A stretch of DNA of 64,000 bases from Streptomyces sp. WM6378. Its GTDB lineage: Bacteria; Actinomycetota; Actinomycetes; Streptomycetales; Streptomycetaceae. Position 1 is the first letter of the stretch, and every line of letters starts with the position of its first letter. Below, in pieces: positions 34,864 to 43,672 of the stretch. The position numbers and the translations under genes were made by a program. The notes under the pieces are model-generated. The model was not told where the DNA came from, made no database searches, and worked only from the letters and a program-made list of their open reading frames with translations. The DNA lies in contig NZ_LGDD01000350.1 of the NCBI RefSeq assembly GCF_001279695.1, positions 62,001 to 126,000 of the forward strand. Direction: 5' to 3'.

Positions 34864-37587
34864 TCACGCGATCTCGACGGAGAAGCCGTGGCCGGTGGAC
34901 TGCGACGGCGTCTTGACCTCCGTCACCCCGGTCGCGGGATCGAAGTACCAGCCCGTGCCCGCCGCGGCGAGCTCCGCCGCGGAACCGTAGCGGTGCAGCC
35001 GGTTCCCGCCGAGGGCGACGACCGAGGGAGCCGCCTTGGTGTGGACGGTGAAGCGGTACGAGCGCGTGGCCGGCTTGCCCTGGTAACTGCCCACGCTGGC
35101 ACCGACGTTGACGACCGCGGCGCGTCCGGCCGAGGTGACCTGGACCCGCTGGGTGGCCGAGGCGCCCTTGGCGAACTGCCGGGTGACGCCGTCGTCCTCG
35201 TACAGCGTGTAGGAGGACGAGCCGAGCTGCGGGTAGATGTCGTAGTCCAGCTCGCCCTTGTCCCGGGTCTGCCAGGACGTCGTGCCCTTCGGCCACATGG
35301 GCACGATCGAGCCGCCCTTCACGAACAGCGGGAGGGTGTCGAGCGGGGCCGCGTAGTTGTCGATGGTCGTCGGGCCCCGGTAGGTCCTGCCCGTCCAGTA
35401 GTCGGTCCAGGTGCCCTTGGGCAGATAGATGCCGTTGCGGACGCTGGTGTCGCTGTAGACCGGGGCGACCAGGAAGTCGGGTCCGGCCAGGAACTCGTAC
35501 TTGGCGTTCGCACCAAGGGTGCCCGGATCGTCCGGGTACTCCAGGGAGAGCGGGCGGACCGCGCCGACGCCGGTCTTGGTGGCGTCCTTGGAGAGCCCGT
35601 ACATGTACGGGATGAGCCGCTCCTTCAGCTGCAGGTACTTGCGGTTGATGGAGGCGTACGGCTCGCCGTCGAGCCAGGGCTGCTGGTCGGCGGCCTTGCC
35701 GGTGGTGAGATCCTTGGCCCAGCCGTCCATCGTCATGATGGCGGGCAGGAAGGCCTTCCACTGGAGGTCGCGGGTGTACATCTTCGGGTCGTGGCCGAAG
35801 ATGCTGCCGACGTCGCCCGTGTTGTACGCGATGCCGGAGAGCGTGGCACCCGCGTAGGTGGGGATCTGCCAGCGCAGGTAGTCCCAGCTGAGCTTCTGGT
35901 CACCGCTCCACAGGACGCCGCAGCGCTGCGCGCCGGACCAGGACACGGGCAGCCACACGAAGCCGCGCGCGTCGCTGTTGTCCTCGATGCCGGCCTTCGC
36001 CTGGTCGCAGGCGTTCAGGGCGAAGCCGTAGCCGTTGCCGACCCAGGCGACGTCCAGTTTCGCGACCCGCTGGCCCGCCTTGACCTGGTCGGCGAGTTTG
36101 CCGAGGCCGTCCTGGGTCCACAGGCCGAGCTGGGCGTCGTGGGCCTGGAGGCCCTTGCCGGTCTCGGCGAGGTTCTCGTAGCCGCAGCCGTAGCCGTCGT
36201 TGACGAGCATCCAGCCGAGCGGCATCTGGTTCTGAGTGTAGCCGTCGGCGACCTTGAGCGCGTCCAGGGTGTGCCGCTCGCCCCGGTTGGCGTTGTGCAA
36301 GTAGCAGTCGGAGTCGCCCGGTTCGAGCCCGTACACCGGCGGCATGAACGGCTTGCCCACGAGCGAGGTGTACTTGCCGATGACGGACTTCACGTCACCG
36401 GTGAAGTAGTAGGCGTCCAGACGCCGTTCCTGCTGCCCGGTGCGCACCCGAGGCCCGAAGTCGTACACGCCCGGTGTGAAGGTGTTGCGGAACACCCCGT
36501 ATCCGGCGGACGAGATGTAGAAGGGCTGGGAGTTGTTCCAGCCGCCCTCGTTCCAGTTGGTGTTGTTGCCCACGTGTCTGACCTGGTCGCGGTGCGAGAA
36601 GCTGCCGTTCTGCTCGCCGCCGCCGAAGAACTGCTCGTCGGCGCCGCGGGTCAGGCTCTGCCGCATGCCGCCGGAGGTCCAGCGCAGCGGGTCGGCCTCG
36701 GACCAGATCACGGTCCTGTTGTCGCCCTTGTACAGCGCGAAGCGCAGCGGCTTCTTGTAGACGCGCAGGACGACGTCCTTGCTCCGGACGCCGTAATAGG
36801 AGCCCGCGTCAAAGGACTTGGTGTCCTTCTGCGGCTTCGGCTCGGTCTGGATCATGTGGCTGTCGGGCGGGTCGGTGAAGGTCCCGTCCGGGGCGGCGCG
36901 CAGCCTCATCGTGTCGTCGGCGAGGAAGTCGACGCGGGCCTTGAGCGCACCTGCGGCGATGTCGTACGTGCCGTCCTTGCCGCCGAAGGCCGTGAGGTTC
37001 CCGGCGTCGGTCGGCTCGGGCAGATACGCCTTGCCCGTGAACGAGTTGTGGTGCACGTCGTACGGGACGACGACCACGTGGTACGTCCCCGACGCCTTCG
37101 GGATGACGGTCGCCTCGGGGTCGGCGGTGCCGGCGCTGGAGGCGACCTGCTTCCCGGCGTCGTCGTAGACGTACATGTCGAAGTCGTCGGTGGGGGTGGC
37201 CCATTGGATGGAGACGGGCACACCGCCCTCCGGGTTGTCGTCCCACTGGCCGACCGGCGGCTTCACCGTCAGGTCGAAGCGGGCACAGACCGCCCCGTCG
37301 GGGTCCTGCGCGGGCGCCGGGCACTTGTCCGGCGAGTCGACCGTGCCCTTCTCGTACACCGGGCTCTGCCAGGTCAGGGACTTGGTGCCACTGTCCAGGA
37401 CGCCGCCGGGCGGCGTCGCGCCCTCGGCGTGGGCGGCGGGGACGGCCAGGGCGGTGAGGCCGAGCGCGAGCGCCGAGAACACGGCGACGGCGGGCCTTCG
37501 GGGCGGGTGGGAGCGATGCCAGGGGGTCCGCAAGGGTTCGTTCTCCGTTCGTACCGAGCAACAGCCGGGCGCGGCGTGCGCGTTCAT
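34864..37587 (-). CDS. Secreted glycoside hydrolase family 31 enzyme
   Basis: The 907-residue precursor has a signal peptide (twin basic region, a hydrophobic run VFSALALGLTALAVPA, then AHA near 50-55) and an N-terminal PPC/beta-sandwich region (about 60-200). A GH31 catalytic barrel follows, with YGLEPGDSD, the nucleophile region KLDVAWVGNGYG and the acid/base region YNTGDVGSIFG. After it comes the usual C-terminal beta domain (YTLYEDDG). It should act outside the cell on alpha-glucans or alpha-glucosides. The start is uncertain: ATG 37,587 lacks a good ribosome site, and a GTG at 37,554 is possible. Confidence 0.88.
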   Translation of the reverse strand: MNAHAAPGCCSVRTENEPLRTPWHRSHPPRRPAVAVFSALALGLTALAVPAAHAEGATPPGGVLDSGTKSLTWQSPVYEKGTVDSPDKCPAPAQDPDGAVCARFDLTVKPPVGQWDDNPEGGVPVSIQWATPTDDFDMYVYDDAGKQVASSAGTADPEATVIPKASGTYHVVVVPYDVHHNSFTGKAYLPEPTDAGNLTAFGGKDGTYDIAAGALKARVDFLADDTMRLRAAPDGTFTDPPDSHMIQTEPKPQKDTKSFDAGSYYGVRSKDVVLRVYKKPLRFALYKGDNRTVIWSEADPLRWTSGGMRQSLTRGADEQFFGGGEQNGSFSHRDQVRHVGNNTNWNEGGWNNSQPFYISSAGYGVFRNTFTPGVYDFGPRVRTGQQERRLDAYYFTGDVKSVIGKYTSLVGKPFMPPVYGLEPGDSDCYLHNANRGERHTLDALKVADGYTQNQMPLGWMLVNDGYGCGYENLAETGKGLQAHDAQLGLWTQDGLGKLADQVKAGQRVAKLDVAWVGNGYGFALNACDQAKAGIEDNSDARGFVWLPVSWSGAQRCGVLWSGDQKLSWDYLRWQIPTYAGATLSGIAYNTGDVGSIFGHDPKMYTRDLQWKAFLPAIMTMDGWAKDLTTGKAADQQPWLDGEPYASINRKYLQLKERLIPYMYGLSKDATKTGVGAVRPLSLEYPDDPGTLGANAKYEFLAGPDFLVAPVYSDTSVRNGIYLPKGTWTDYWTGRTYRGPTTIDNYAAPLDTLPLFVKGGSIVPMWPKGTTSWQTRDKGELDYDIYPQLGSSSYTLYEDDGVTRQFAKGASATQRVQVTSAGRAAVVNVGASVGSYQGKPATRSYRFTVHTKAAPSVVALGGNRLHRYGSAAELAAAGTGWYFDPATGVTEVKTPSQSTGHGFSVEIA

Positions 37588-37818
37588 GCTTGGAACAGTG
37601 GAGTTTCGAGCATCAAGATTCACCTTGGGGCGGGTTCATGTCAACGCCTGTGGCGCTTGAGGTACCCGACTTCCCTGCGGATCCGGCAGTTGGGCACCTG
37701 CCGGGTGGCCGGCCGTGCGCCGGTTCCGCCGACGGCCACGGACGCGGATCCCGTTACGTTGCCGGCCTCCGGCCCGGGCCCCTTGCGGGAAACGGCGGGC
37801 GGAGGCCGGCACGGGTGG

Positions 37819-38472
37819 TCACGGCAGGACGAACCAGTCCATCCCGAGCGCCGCGGCGAGGCCCACCACGAGGAGCCAGGAACCAAGGCGGGTGCGTCCG
37901 TTGCGACTCAGCTCGATGACCACACCGCACAGGATCAGGGCAAGCCCGTACACCCCGACGACGAGCACGGAGGAACGCGTCGCGAGCCGCACGACGAGGA
38001 TCACCCCCATCGCCGCCATGAGCACCCCGGCGGCGACCATGCGAATACGGCGGGCCTGCCGCGGGGCCATGCCCTGCCGCTCGGCCTCGTCGGCGGCGCC
38101 TTCGGAGGGCTCGGGCGACTCCAACTCCTCGGCGGAATAGGCGAGTTGGTGGCTCCGCGCCTCCTCGGAGTGTGCGGGTTGCTCAGCGCGCCCTGAGGCA
38201 CCCCGAGCCTCGGACCCGGCAGCCTCCGGGGCTTGAGCAGGCTTCGGGATCCCGGCGCGGCCAGCACCTTCGGCCGCCTCGGGGGCACCGCCCGCTTCCG
38301 CGCGCTCCGCATCCCGGTCGGCACCCTCGGCTTCCCCGCCCCGCCGCTGCGAGGCCCGCTCGGCCGTGGGCCGGTTCGGGGCCTGGTTCGGTACCGTCGC
38401 TTCCGCCGCGCGGGACGCACCCCCCGCTTCCGGGGTCGCGTCCACCGCTTGTTCCTGATCCGAGGTGCTCAT
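37819..38472 (-). CDS. Small membrane protein with acidic Ala/Glu-rich N-terminus
   Basis: The 217-residue protein has about 140 residues rich in Ala, Glu, Gly and Arg without fold, then three hydrophobic helices (MVAAGVLMAAMGVILVV, VLVVGVYGLALILCGVVI, WLLVVGLAAALGM). No enzyme motif is seen. The low-complexity head and short membrane tail are common in actinobacteria; the function is unknown. Confidence 0.6.
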   Translation of the reverse strand: MSTSDQEQAVDATPEAGGASRAAEATVPNQAPNRPTAERASQRRGGEAEGADRDAERAEAGGAPEAAEGAGRAGIPKPAQAPEAAGSEARGASGRAEQPAHSEEARSHQLAYSAEELESPEPSEGAADEAERQGMAPRQARRIRMVAAGVLMAAMGVILVVRLATRSSVLVVGVYGLALILCGVVIELSRNGRTRLGSWLLVVGLAAALGMDWFVLP

Positions 38473-38895
38473 GAGCCCGGATCGTAATCGCTCACCCCGT
38501 TACGGTGTTCCACCCAGGTCACGGCCGCGCCACACCTCGACGTGAGCCCCCTCACAAGCCGTCACCCGCCGGTCGCGCGCGGGGCCCCGCCACCTGCGGC
38601 GCTCCCGCTGCGTGCGGATCACCGTGCGACAGCGGACGACGCGCTGTCAACTCACCGTTATCTTCACGGACGTTGACCCCAATAGCAGGGCGAAATACTC
38701 TTCCTCCATGTTCTCTACGGGGGTAGAGCACTGCTCTTGGCAGCGATGGGCGAGAGGTCGACGGGCGAAGAACGCCGATCATTGTGCCGATCCGCGGCCC
38801 GGTCGATTCACCGGGCACACCTGATCCACTGGCCGGGCCCGCACGGCCCGTCGTCGTGGATTCCGCTTTTTTGCACGCAGCACGGGGGAAGCACG
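38473..38895. other. Intergenic region before SARP gene
   Basis: These 423 bp separate the divergent membrane-protein and SARP genes. The right part has relatively A/T-rich stretches and should hold the SARP promoter. No additional gene or clear heptad repeat is seen. Confidence 0.5.
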
Positions 38896-39663
38896 TTGAA
38901 AGTTCGCCTGCTCGGGTCCCTTGAATTGACCGACGGACACATCACGTTCAAGATTCCCGGCGAAAAACTCAGGGCGATCGTGGCCGTACTCGCCCTTTCG
39001 CCCGACCGTCCGGTGTCCCGGAACGACCTCATCGACGAACTGTGGGGAGAGGAACTCCCGCGCAACGCCGAGAACTCCTTGCAGGGTCATGTGGCCCGGC
39101 TTCGCCGCGTCATCGAATCCCGTACGGGCCACGACGGTCTGCGGGAACTGATCCGCACGTCCAGTTTCGGCTACGCCCTCGCGCTCGCGGAGAGCGACGT
39201 CGACGCCTCGCTGTTCGAGGCACTCGTCCGCGAGGCGACCACCCTTGGCCGGAGCGACCCGGACCGGTCGGTGCGGCTGCTCACCGAGGCGCTCTCGCTG
39301 TGGCGCGGGCCCGCGCTGCTCGACGCCGGGCAGGGCCTGATCAGCCGCATGGCGTACACCCGGCTCACCGAGATCAGGCTCACCGCGTACGAGCACCTCT
39401 TCGACGCCGAGCTCGCCCTGGGGCTGCACCGGGAAGTCATCACGGAGCTCCAGCAGTTGCACGCGCAGTACCCCTTGCGGGAGCGGTTCTGCGAGCAACT
39501 GATCACCGCCCTGTACCGCTCGGGGCGCCAGGCCGAGGCCCTGGACGCCTACCACCGCACCCGGCAGCGGCTCTCGCACCACCTGGGCCTTGAGCCCGGG
39601 GAGGCGCTGCGGGCCAGGTTCCAGGGCATCCTGCGCCAGGAGCCGGTGCCCGCCGGACGCTGA
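38896..39663 (+). CDS. SARP-family pathway activator (VlmI-like)
   Basis: The 255-residue protein starts at TTG with GGGGGAA five bases upstream. Residues 1-95 form an OmpR-type winged helix (VRLLGSLEL, RAIVAVLAL, ENSLQGHVARLRRVIE) and 100-250 a bacterial transcriptional activation domain (LWRGPALLDAG, LYRSGRQAEALDAY). It is the minimal SARP size, with no ATPase domain. SARPs bind heptad repeats spaced 11 bp; such repeats occur at 40,736-40,764 and 52,664-52,692. It should activate the azoxy-type cluster to its right. Confidence 0.92.
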   Translation: MKVRLLGSLELTDGHITFKIPGEKLRAIVAVLALSPDRPVSRNDLIDELWGEELPRNAENSLQGHVARLRRVIESRTGHDGLRELIRTSSFGYALALAESDVDASLFEALVREATTLGRSDPDRSVRLLTEALSLWRGPALLDAGQGLISRMAYTRLTEIRLTAYEHLFDAELALGLHREVITELQQLHAQYPLRERFCEQLITALYRSGRQAEALDAYHRTRQRLSHHLGLEPGEALRARFQGILRQEPVPAGR

Positions 39664-39675
39664 ACACCCCATATT

Positions 39676-40668
39676 TCAGAGGGAGTTGGTAACCCGAAGG
39701 AGCTGCCGGATCGCGCCCGCCCTGGCCCTCCCCTGGAAGGCCAGGTACTCGGGCAGGACCAGTTGGGGCGCCCATTTCTCCTTGTACGCCAGCTGGCTCG
39801 CGGCGGGGTACACCTTCGCGCCGTGCGCGCCGAGCTGCCGCAGGAACCAGGCCGTGGGCCGGCTGGCGGAGGGCGCCTCGTGTTCGGGCGCGAGTCCGGT
39901 GAACGGGGTGAAGCCGAGGTGCAGCCACTCGGCGCCCTCCGCGCGGAAGGCCTCCACGGCTGTCAGGTTGATCGCCTCAAGGACGCCGGGCGCGGCCCCC
40001 GGCAGCCGGCGGCTGAGGTCGTGCAGCAGGCCGGCGCGCTTGCCGAAGGCCGGAGCGTACGAGATGTAGGCGACGAGTTCGCCGCCGATCCGGCCGGCGA
40101 ACAGCCGGCGGTGCGCCTGCCCGGGTCCGCCGAGCTGGCCCACGAGGAACTCGATCTCCTTGACGTGGCGCCCCTTGCCGCGCAGCCACTGCCCATCGAC
40201 GGTCCGGACGCCCCCGGCGATGCGCTCGTACGGCACTTCGGCCACCTCAAGCCCGCTGCGGCGCGCCCGCGACACCTTGTTCCGCAGTTTCACGAAGCGT
40301 GAGCCCTTGAGCCCGAATTCGGGAAGGTGCAGGGAGTAGGAGGCGCCGACCTGATTCACGGTGAATCCGCAGCGCTCGTAAAGAGCTACGTCCTCGCTCT
40401 GCATCTGGACGGCCACGACCGTGCTCCGGCGCGCCCGCGCGAAATCGAGGAATCCGCGCAGGAGTTCCTCCCGCGTTTGCTCCGGCGCGAACGCTCCGCC
40501 GAACTGCATCAGATACTTCCCGGCACTCCGATAGGCGATCACACCCGCACTGTCGGGCACGGTGAAGTACTCGTTTCCCGTGTTCATCGCCAGAAACGCG
40601 CTGGGATTGTCCGCGTAGTCCTGAAGTTGCTGCAGAACGTCGTCAATGGCAAGGACATGACCGGTCAT
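39676..40668 (-). CDS. DUF2156 (MprF-C-like) aminoacyl-tRNA transferase, VlmA-like
   Basis: The 330-residue soluble protein matches the catalytic domain of lysylphosphatidylglycerol synthase (DUF2156): KGSRFVKLRNKVSRARR near 130, LHLGFTPFTGL near 262. Members take an aminoacyl group from aminoacyl-tRNA. VlmA of valanimycin synthesis belongs here and moves serine from Ser-tRNA to an alkylhydroxylamine. The ATG follows GGAGGA by 6 bases. It is divergent from the biosynthetic operon across the heptad repeats, and 12 bp from the convergent SARP gene. A seryl-hydroxylamine ester product is inferred. Confidence 0.8.
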   Translation of the reverse strand: MTGHVLAIDDVLQQLQDYADNPSAFLAMNTGNEYFTVPDSAGVIAYRSAGKYLMQFGGAFAPEQTREELLRGFLDFARARRSTVVAVQMQSEDVALYERCGFTVNQVGASYSLHLPEFGLKGSRFVKLRNKVSRARRSGLEVAEVPYERIAGGVRTVDGQWLRGKGRHVKEIEFLVGQLGGPGQAHRRLFAGRIGGELVAYISYAPAFGKRAGLLHDLSRRLPGAAPGVLEAINLTAVEAFRAEGAEWLHLGFTPFTGLAPEHEAPSASRPTAWFLRQLGAHGAKVYPAASQLAYKEKWAPQLVLPEYLAFQGRARAGAIRQLLRVTNSL

Positions 40669-40735
40669 CGAAGCTCCTCCCCTGGCCGTCCGGCGAATCG
40701 TCCCACCATGCCGCGCCGAATTCCCTGAAGCCGCC

Positions 40736-40764
40736 GTCTCAGTGCCGTCTCAGGCGCTTCTCAG
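40736..40764 (+). promoter_or_regulatory. Three heptads at 11-bp spacing (SARP-type site A)
   Basis: GTCTCAG (40,736), GTCTCAG (40,747) and TTCTCAG (40,758) are direct repeats exactly one helical turn apart. An inverted CTGAGAA (40,771) follows. SARP and OmpR-type winged-helix activators bind repeats of this geometry upstream of the -10 element. They lie 80 bp before the aldehyde dehydrogenase GTG and 68 bp before the divergent DUF2156 gene. A nearly identical array precedes the tRNA-Ser-like gene at 52,737. Confidence 0.75.
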
Positions 40765-40843
40765 GCAGGGCTGAGAAATTTACCGCGAAACATTCGAGCA
40801 ATTCCGCCACGCGGTGTGGGGCGGACGTAAACGGGGGCCTGGC

Positions 40844-42514
40844 GTGACCGGAATATCAGCGAAATCGCGTGCACTGCTGCATCCCGACGACGTGCTGCTC
40901 GCCAAGGGGGCGCGCTCCTACGGCTCGTACGTGGCGGGGAAGAGCGTGCCGGGTGAGGAGTGGGTGTACGTCGTCGACTCGGCGGCCCTCCTCGACGACG
41001 CGTTCACCAGTCTCACGCTCAAGCGGAAGCTGGAGAAGGGCTGGACGCCGATCGGGCCGCTGCCCGGCTCGATCGTCGCCCGCGTGGCCAAGGCTTCCGT
41101 CGGCACCGTCGAGGAGGCCCTCGAAGCGGCCGCGGGCGCCGCCGCCGAGTGGGGGGCGACGCCTCTGGACGTACGCCTCGACGAGGCCTGCGGCCTGCTG
41201 CGTGAGCGGATCGCCGAGCGCACCGACGAGATCATCGAGGTGCTCGTCCAGGAGGGCCACCCGCTGGCGCTGGCCCGCTGGGAGGTGTCCGGGATGCTCC
41301 AGTGCTGGAGCCCGGAGTCGATCGGGTTCTACCACTCGCAGATGATCCAGGAGTTCCGGCACGGGGTGCGCGAGATCTCCGTGCGCCGCAGGCCGGACGG
41401 GGTGGTGTGCCTCAACCCGCCGCAGAACGCCCCGATGGCCAGCGCTCTGCTCGGCGTGTACTCGATCTTCGCGGGCAACGCCCTGGTGGTGCGGGCCCCT
41501 CGCAGCGGCCCGCTCGGCGTGATGTACGCCCTGCAGGAGCTGGTCGCCCCCGTGCTCGACGAGGTGGGCGCGCCGCCCGGCACGCTCGGCGTGGTGTGCG
41601 GGGACCCGGGGCCGATGCTGAACTCCTGGCTGGCCAGTCAGCACGTCGACGACATCATGTATTTCGGCGGCAGCGAGAGCGGCATCCGGTTCCAGGAGCG
41701 CTGCATCTCGGCCGGAAAGAAGCCGATTCTGGAACTCGCCGGCAATGACATCGTGACCGTCTGGAAGGACGCCGATGTCGAGCTCGCCGCCGAGGCGCTC
41801 ACCGAGGGTTTCTACGGTTCCGGCCAGCTCTGCATGATTCCCAACCAGGTGGTGGCCCACCCCGACGTCGCCGACCGCTTGGTGGCCGAACTGGCCCGCC
41901 AGGCCCAGCGGATCAGGCCCGGCCGCGCCAGCGACGAGGGGGTGCTGCTCACCCCGGTGCTGCGCAACGAGAAGTTCTTCGACTGCCTCGACGACGCTCT
42001 GGCCCACGGCGCCGAGCTGGTCTGCGGCGGTCATGCCATGGAGCTCGACGGCACGCGGGACGCGAACGGCATCTTCCTGGAACCGACCGTGGTCCGCTTG
42101 AACGGGCTCACCCGGGCGCGGCGGGTGCAGGCGGTGCGCCACGAGACGTTCTTCCCGCTGCTCCCGGTCGTCGTGGCCGAACCGGCCGGGGACGACGAGC
42201 TGTTGGCGTCGTTCATCGACTTCGTGAACACCAACTGGTACGGGCTGCGCAACTCGCTGTGGGCCAAGGACCGTGCGGTGATCGACCGGTTCGTGGCCCG
42301 GGTCACCGAGGGCGGGCTGCTCAAGGTCAACGACTCGCACATCGGGTTCCTGCCCTATCTGCCTTCGCACGGCGGCACCGGTCTGACCGGCGGCGTGTTC
42401 GGCGAGGCCAACTACCCGATGCTGCGCACCACCCATGTGCAGGGCGTCAGCGTCGCACCCGGCGGGATCCGGCCCCGCGACGCCGTGTTCGGCACCGGCA
42501 GCAGTGCGGCCTGA
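40844..42514 (+). CDS. Aldehyde dehydrogenase-fold protein, probable acyl reductase step
   Basis: The 556-residue protein has an aldehyde dehydrogenase fold with LELAGND (general base Glu) near 295 and GSGQLCMIPNQ (catalytic Cys) near 327, and a longer N-terminus than usual. It starts the seven-gene operon with a GTG. With an aminotransferase two genes down and no amino-acid decarboxylase in the cluster, it could form an aldehyde from an acyl thioester (LuxC-like direction) for transamination. Oxidation of an aldehyde is the alternative. Confidence 0.75.
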   Translation: MTGISAKSRALLHPDDVLLAKGARSYGSYVAGKSVPGEEWVYVVDSAALLDDAFTSLTLKRKLEKGWTPIGPLPGSIVARVAKASVGTVEEALEAAAGAAAEWGATPLDVRLDEACGLLRERIAERTDEIIEVLVQEGHPLALARWEVSGMLQCWSPESIGFYHSQMIQEFRHGVREISVRRRPDGVVCLNPPQNAPMASALLGVYSIFAGNALVVRAPRSGPLGVMYALQELVAPVLDEVGAPPGTLGVVCGDPGPMLNSWLASQHVDDIMYFGGSESGIRFQERCISAGKKPILELAGNDIVTVWKDADVELAAEALTEGFYGSGQLCMIPNQVVAHPDVADRLVAELARQAQRIRPGRASDEGVLLTPVLRNEKFFDCLDDALAHGAELVCGGHAMELDGTRDANGIFLEPTVVRLNGLTRARRVQAVRHETFFPLLPVVVAEPAGDDELLASFIDFVNTNWYGLRNSLWAKDRAVIDRFVARVTEGGLLKVNDSHIGFLPYLPSHGGTGLTGGVFGEANYPMLRTTHVQGVSVAPGGIRPRDAVFGTGSSAA

Positions 42515-42524
42515 GGAGGATCCG

Positions 42525-43658
42525 ATGCGTTCGACACAACGGGCCGCGGAGGTCTGCGAGCGATTCCTGCCCGGACTGCTCGGCAAGCTCGCCGACATCC
42601 CGCTGAGCGAACTGGAGGCGCCGGGCAGCCCGGCCCTCGCCCACTTCAAGGCGTGCAAGGGGCCGAGTCTGGTGATCCCGGAGGCGTACCAGGGAGGCGG
42701 TGCCACGCCACTGGAGGCGCTCGCCGTGGTGCGGGCGATCGCGGCCCTCTCGCCCTCGCTGGCCGTGGGCACCACCATGCACCACTTCTCGGTGGCGACG
42801 CTGTTCACGCTCGCCGACAGCATCAAGAGCAGCGGCATGGAGTGGGCGCTGCTCGAAGGCATCGCCGAGCAGGGGCTCCTGGTCTCGTCGGGCTTCGCCG
42901 AGGGGCGCCCCGGCCAGGGCATCCTGTCGCCGACCATGACCGCGGCGAAGGCCGAGGGCGGCTATCTCATCAACGGATCGAAGAAGCCGTGCAGCCTGGC
43001 GCACTCCATGGACCTGCTCACCGCGTCCGTGGCGCTGCCCACCGACTCCGGACCCGAGATGGCCGTGCTGCTGGTGCCGCGCGGCACTCCGGGCCTCACC
43101 GTGCACCCGTTCTGGAAGAGCTGGGCGCTGGCGGGCGCGGAGAGCGACGAAGTACGGCTCACCGATGCCTTCGTGCCCGAACAGCTCGTCGTGCGGCCGG
43201 AGTTGGGGGGAGCCGGGGAGCTGGACGAGCTCCAGACGGTCGGCTTCATCTGGTTCGAGCTGCTGATCTCGGCCTCGTACCTGGGCATGGCCGGCGCCCT
43301 GGTGGAGCGGGCGCACGCCTCGGGCCGGGGCAGCGCCTCCGACCGGGCCGAGCTGTTCACGGCGTACGAGAGCGCAGGGCTGCTCCTGGAGGGCGTGGCC
43401 CGGATGCTCGGGGACGGTGAACGCGGCAACGAGGCGCTCGCCAAGACGCTGGTGGCCCGGTACGCGGCGCAGGACGCGCTCGGCGTGGCCGTGCGGCGGG
43501 CGGTGGAGGTGCTCGGCGGCATGGCGTTCATCGGCTCGTCCGACGTCGCCTATCTCGCCGCTGTCTCGCACGGGCTCGCCTTCCACCCGCCCTCGCGGGC
43601 GAGCTTCGCGGCGCCCTACCTCGACCACGTCGACGGCCGCCCGCTGCGGCTGGCCTGA
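42525..43658 (+). CDS. Acyl-CoA dehydrogenase-fold flavin monooxygenase (VlmH-like N-hydroxylase)
   Basis: The 377-residue protein has the acyl-CoA dehydrogenase fold (VIPEAYQGGGATPLEAL near 50; RRAVEVLGGMAFIGSS near 325) but no clear catalytic Glu. Flavin-dependent N-hydroxylases such as VlmH share this fold and use reduced flavin from a partner reductase, which is encoded four genes downstream. It probably hydroxylates the primary amine. ATG follows GAGGAGGA by 5 bases. Confidence 0.82.
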   Translation: MRSTQRAAEVCERFLPGLLGKLADIPLSELEAPGSPALAHFKACKGPSLVIPEAYQGGGATPLEALAVVRAIAALSPSLAVGTTMHHFSVATLFTLADSIKSSGMEWALLEGIAEQGLLVSSGFAEGRPGQGILSPTMTAAKAEGGYLINGSKKPCSLAHSMDLLTASVALPTDSGPEMAVLLVPRGTPGLTVHPFWKSWALAGAESDEVRLTDAFVPEQLVVRPELGGAGELDELQTVGFIWFELLISASYLGMAGALVERAHASGRGSASDRAELFTAYESAGLLLEGVARMLGDGERGNEALAKTLVARYAAQDALGVAVRRAVEVLGGMAFIGSSDVAYLAAVSHGLAFHPPSRASFAAPYLDHVDGRPLRLA

Positions 43659-43672
43659 AGGGGGTGGAAGCG

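Noticed and set aside
34477..38196. 1239-codon plus-strand open frame
   Set aside because: It is antisense to the GH31 gene and starts inside the GntR-TetR gene; it is a GC-bias artefact.
40736..40764. PHO boxes (PhoP) instead of SARP heptads
   Set aside because: PhoP repeats also have 11-bp units, but their core is GTTCAC-like; TCTCAG does not match, and a SARP gene is adjacent.
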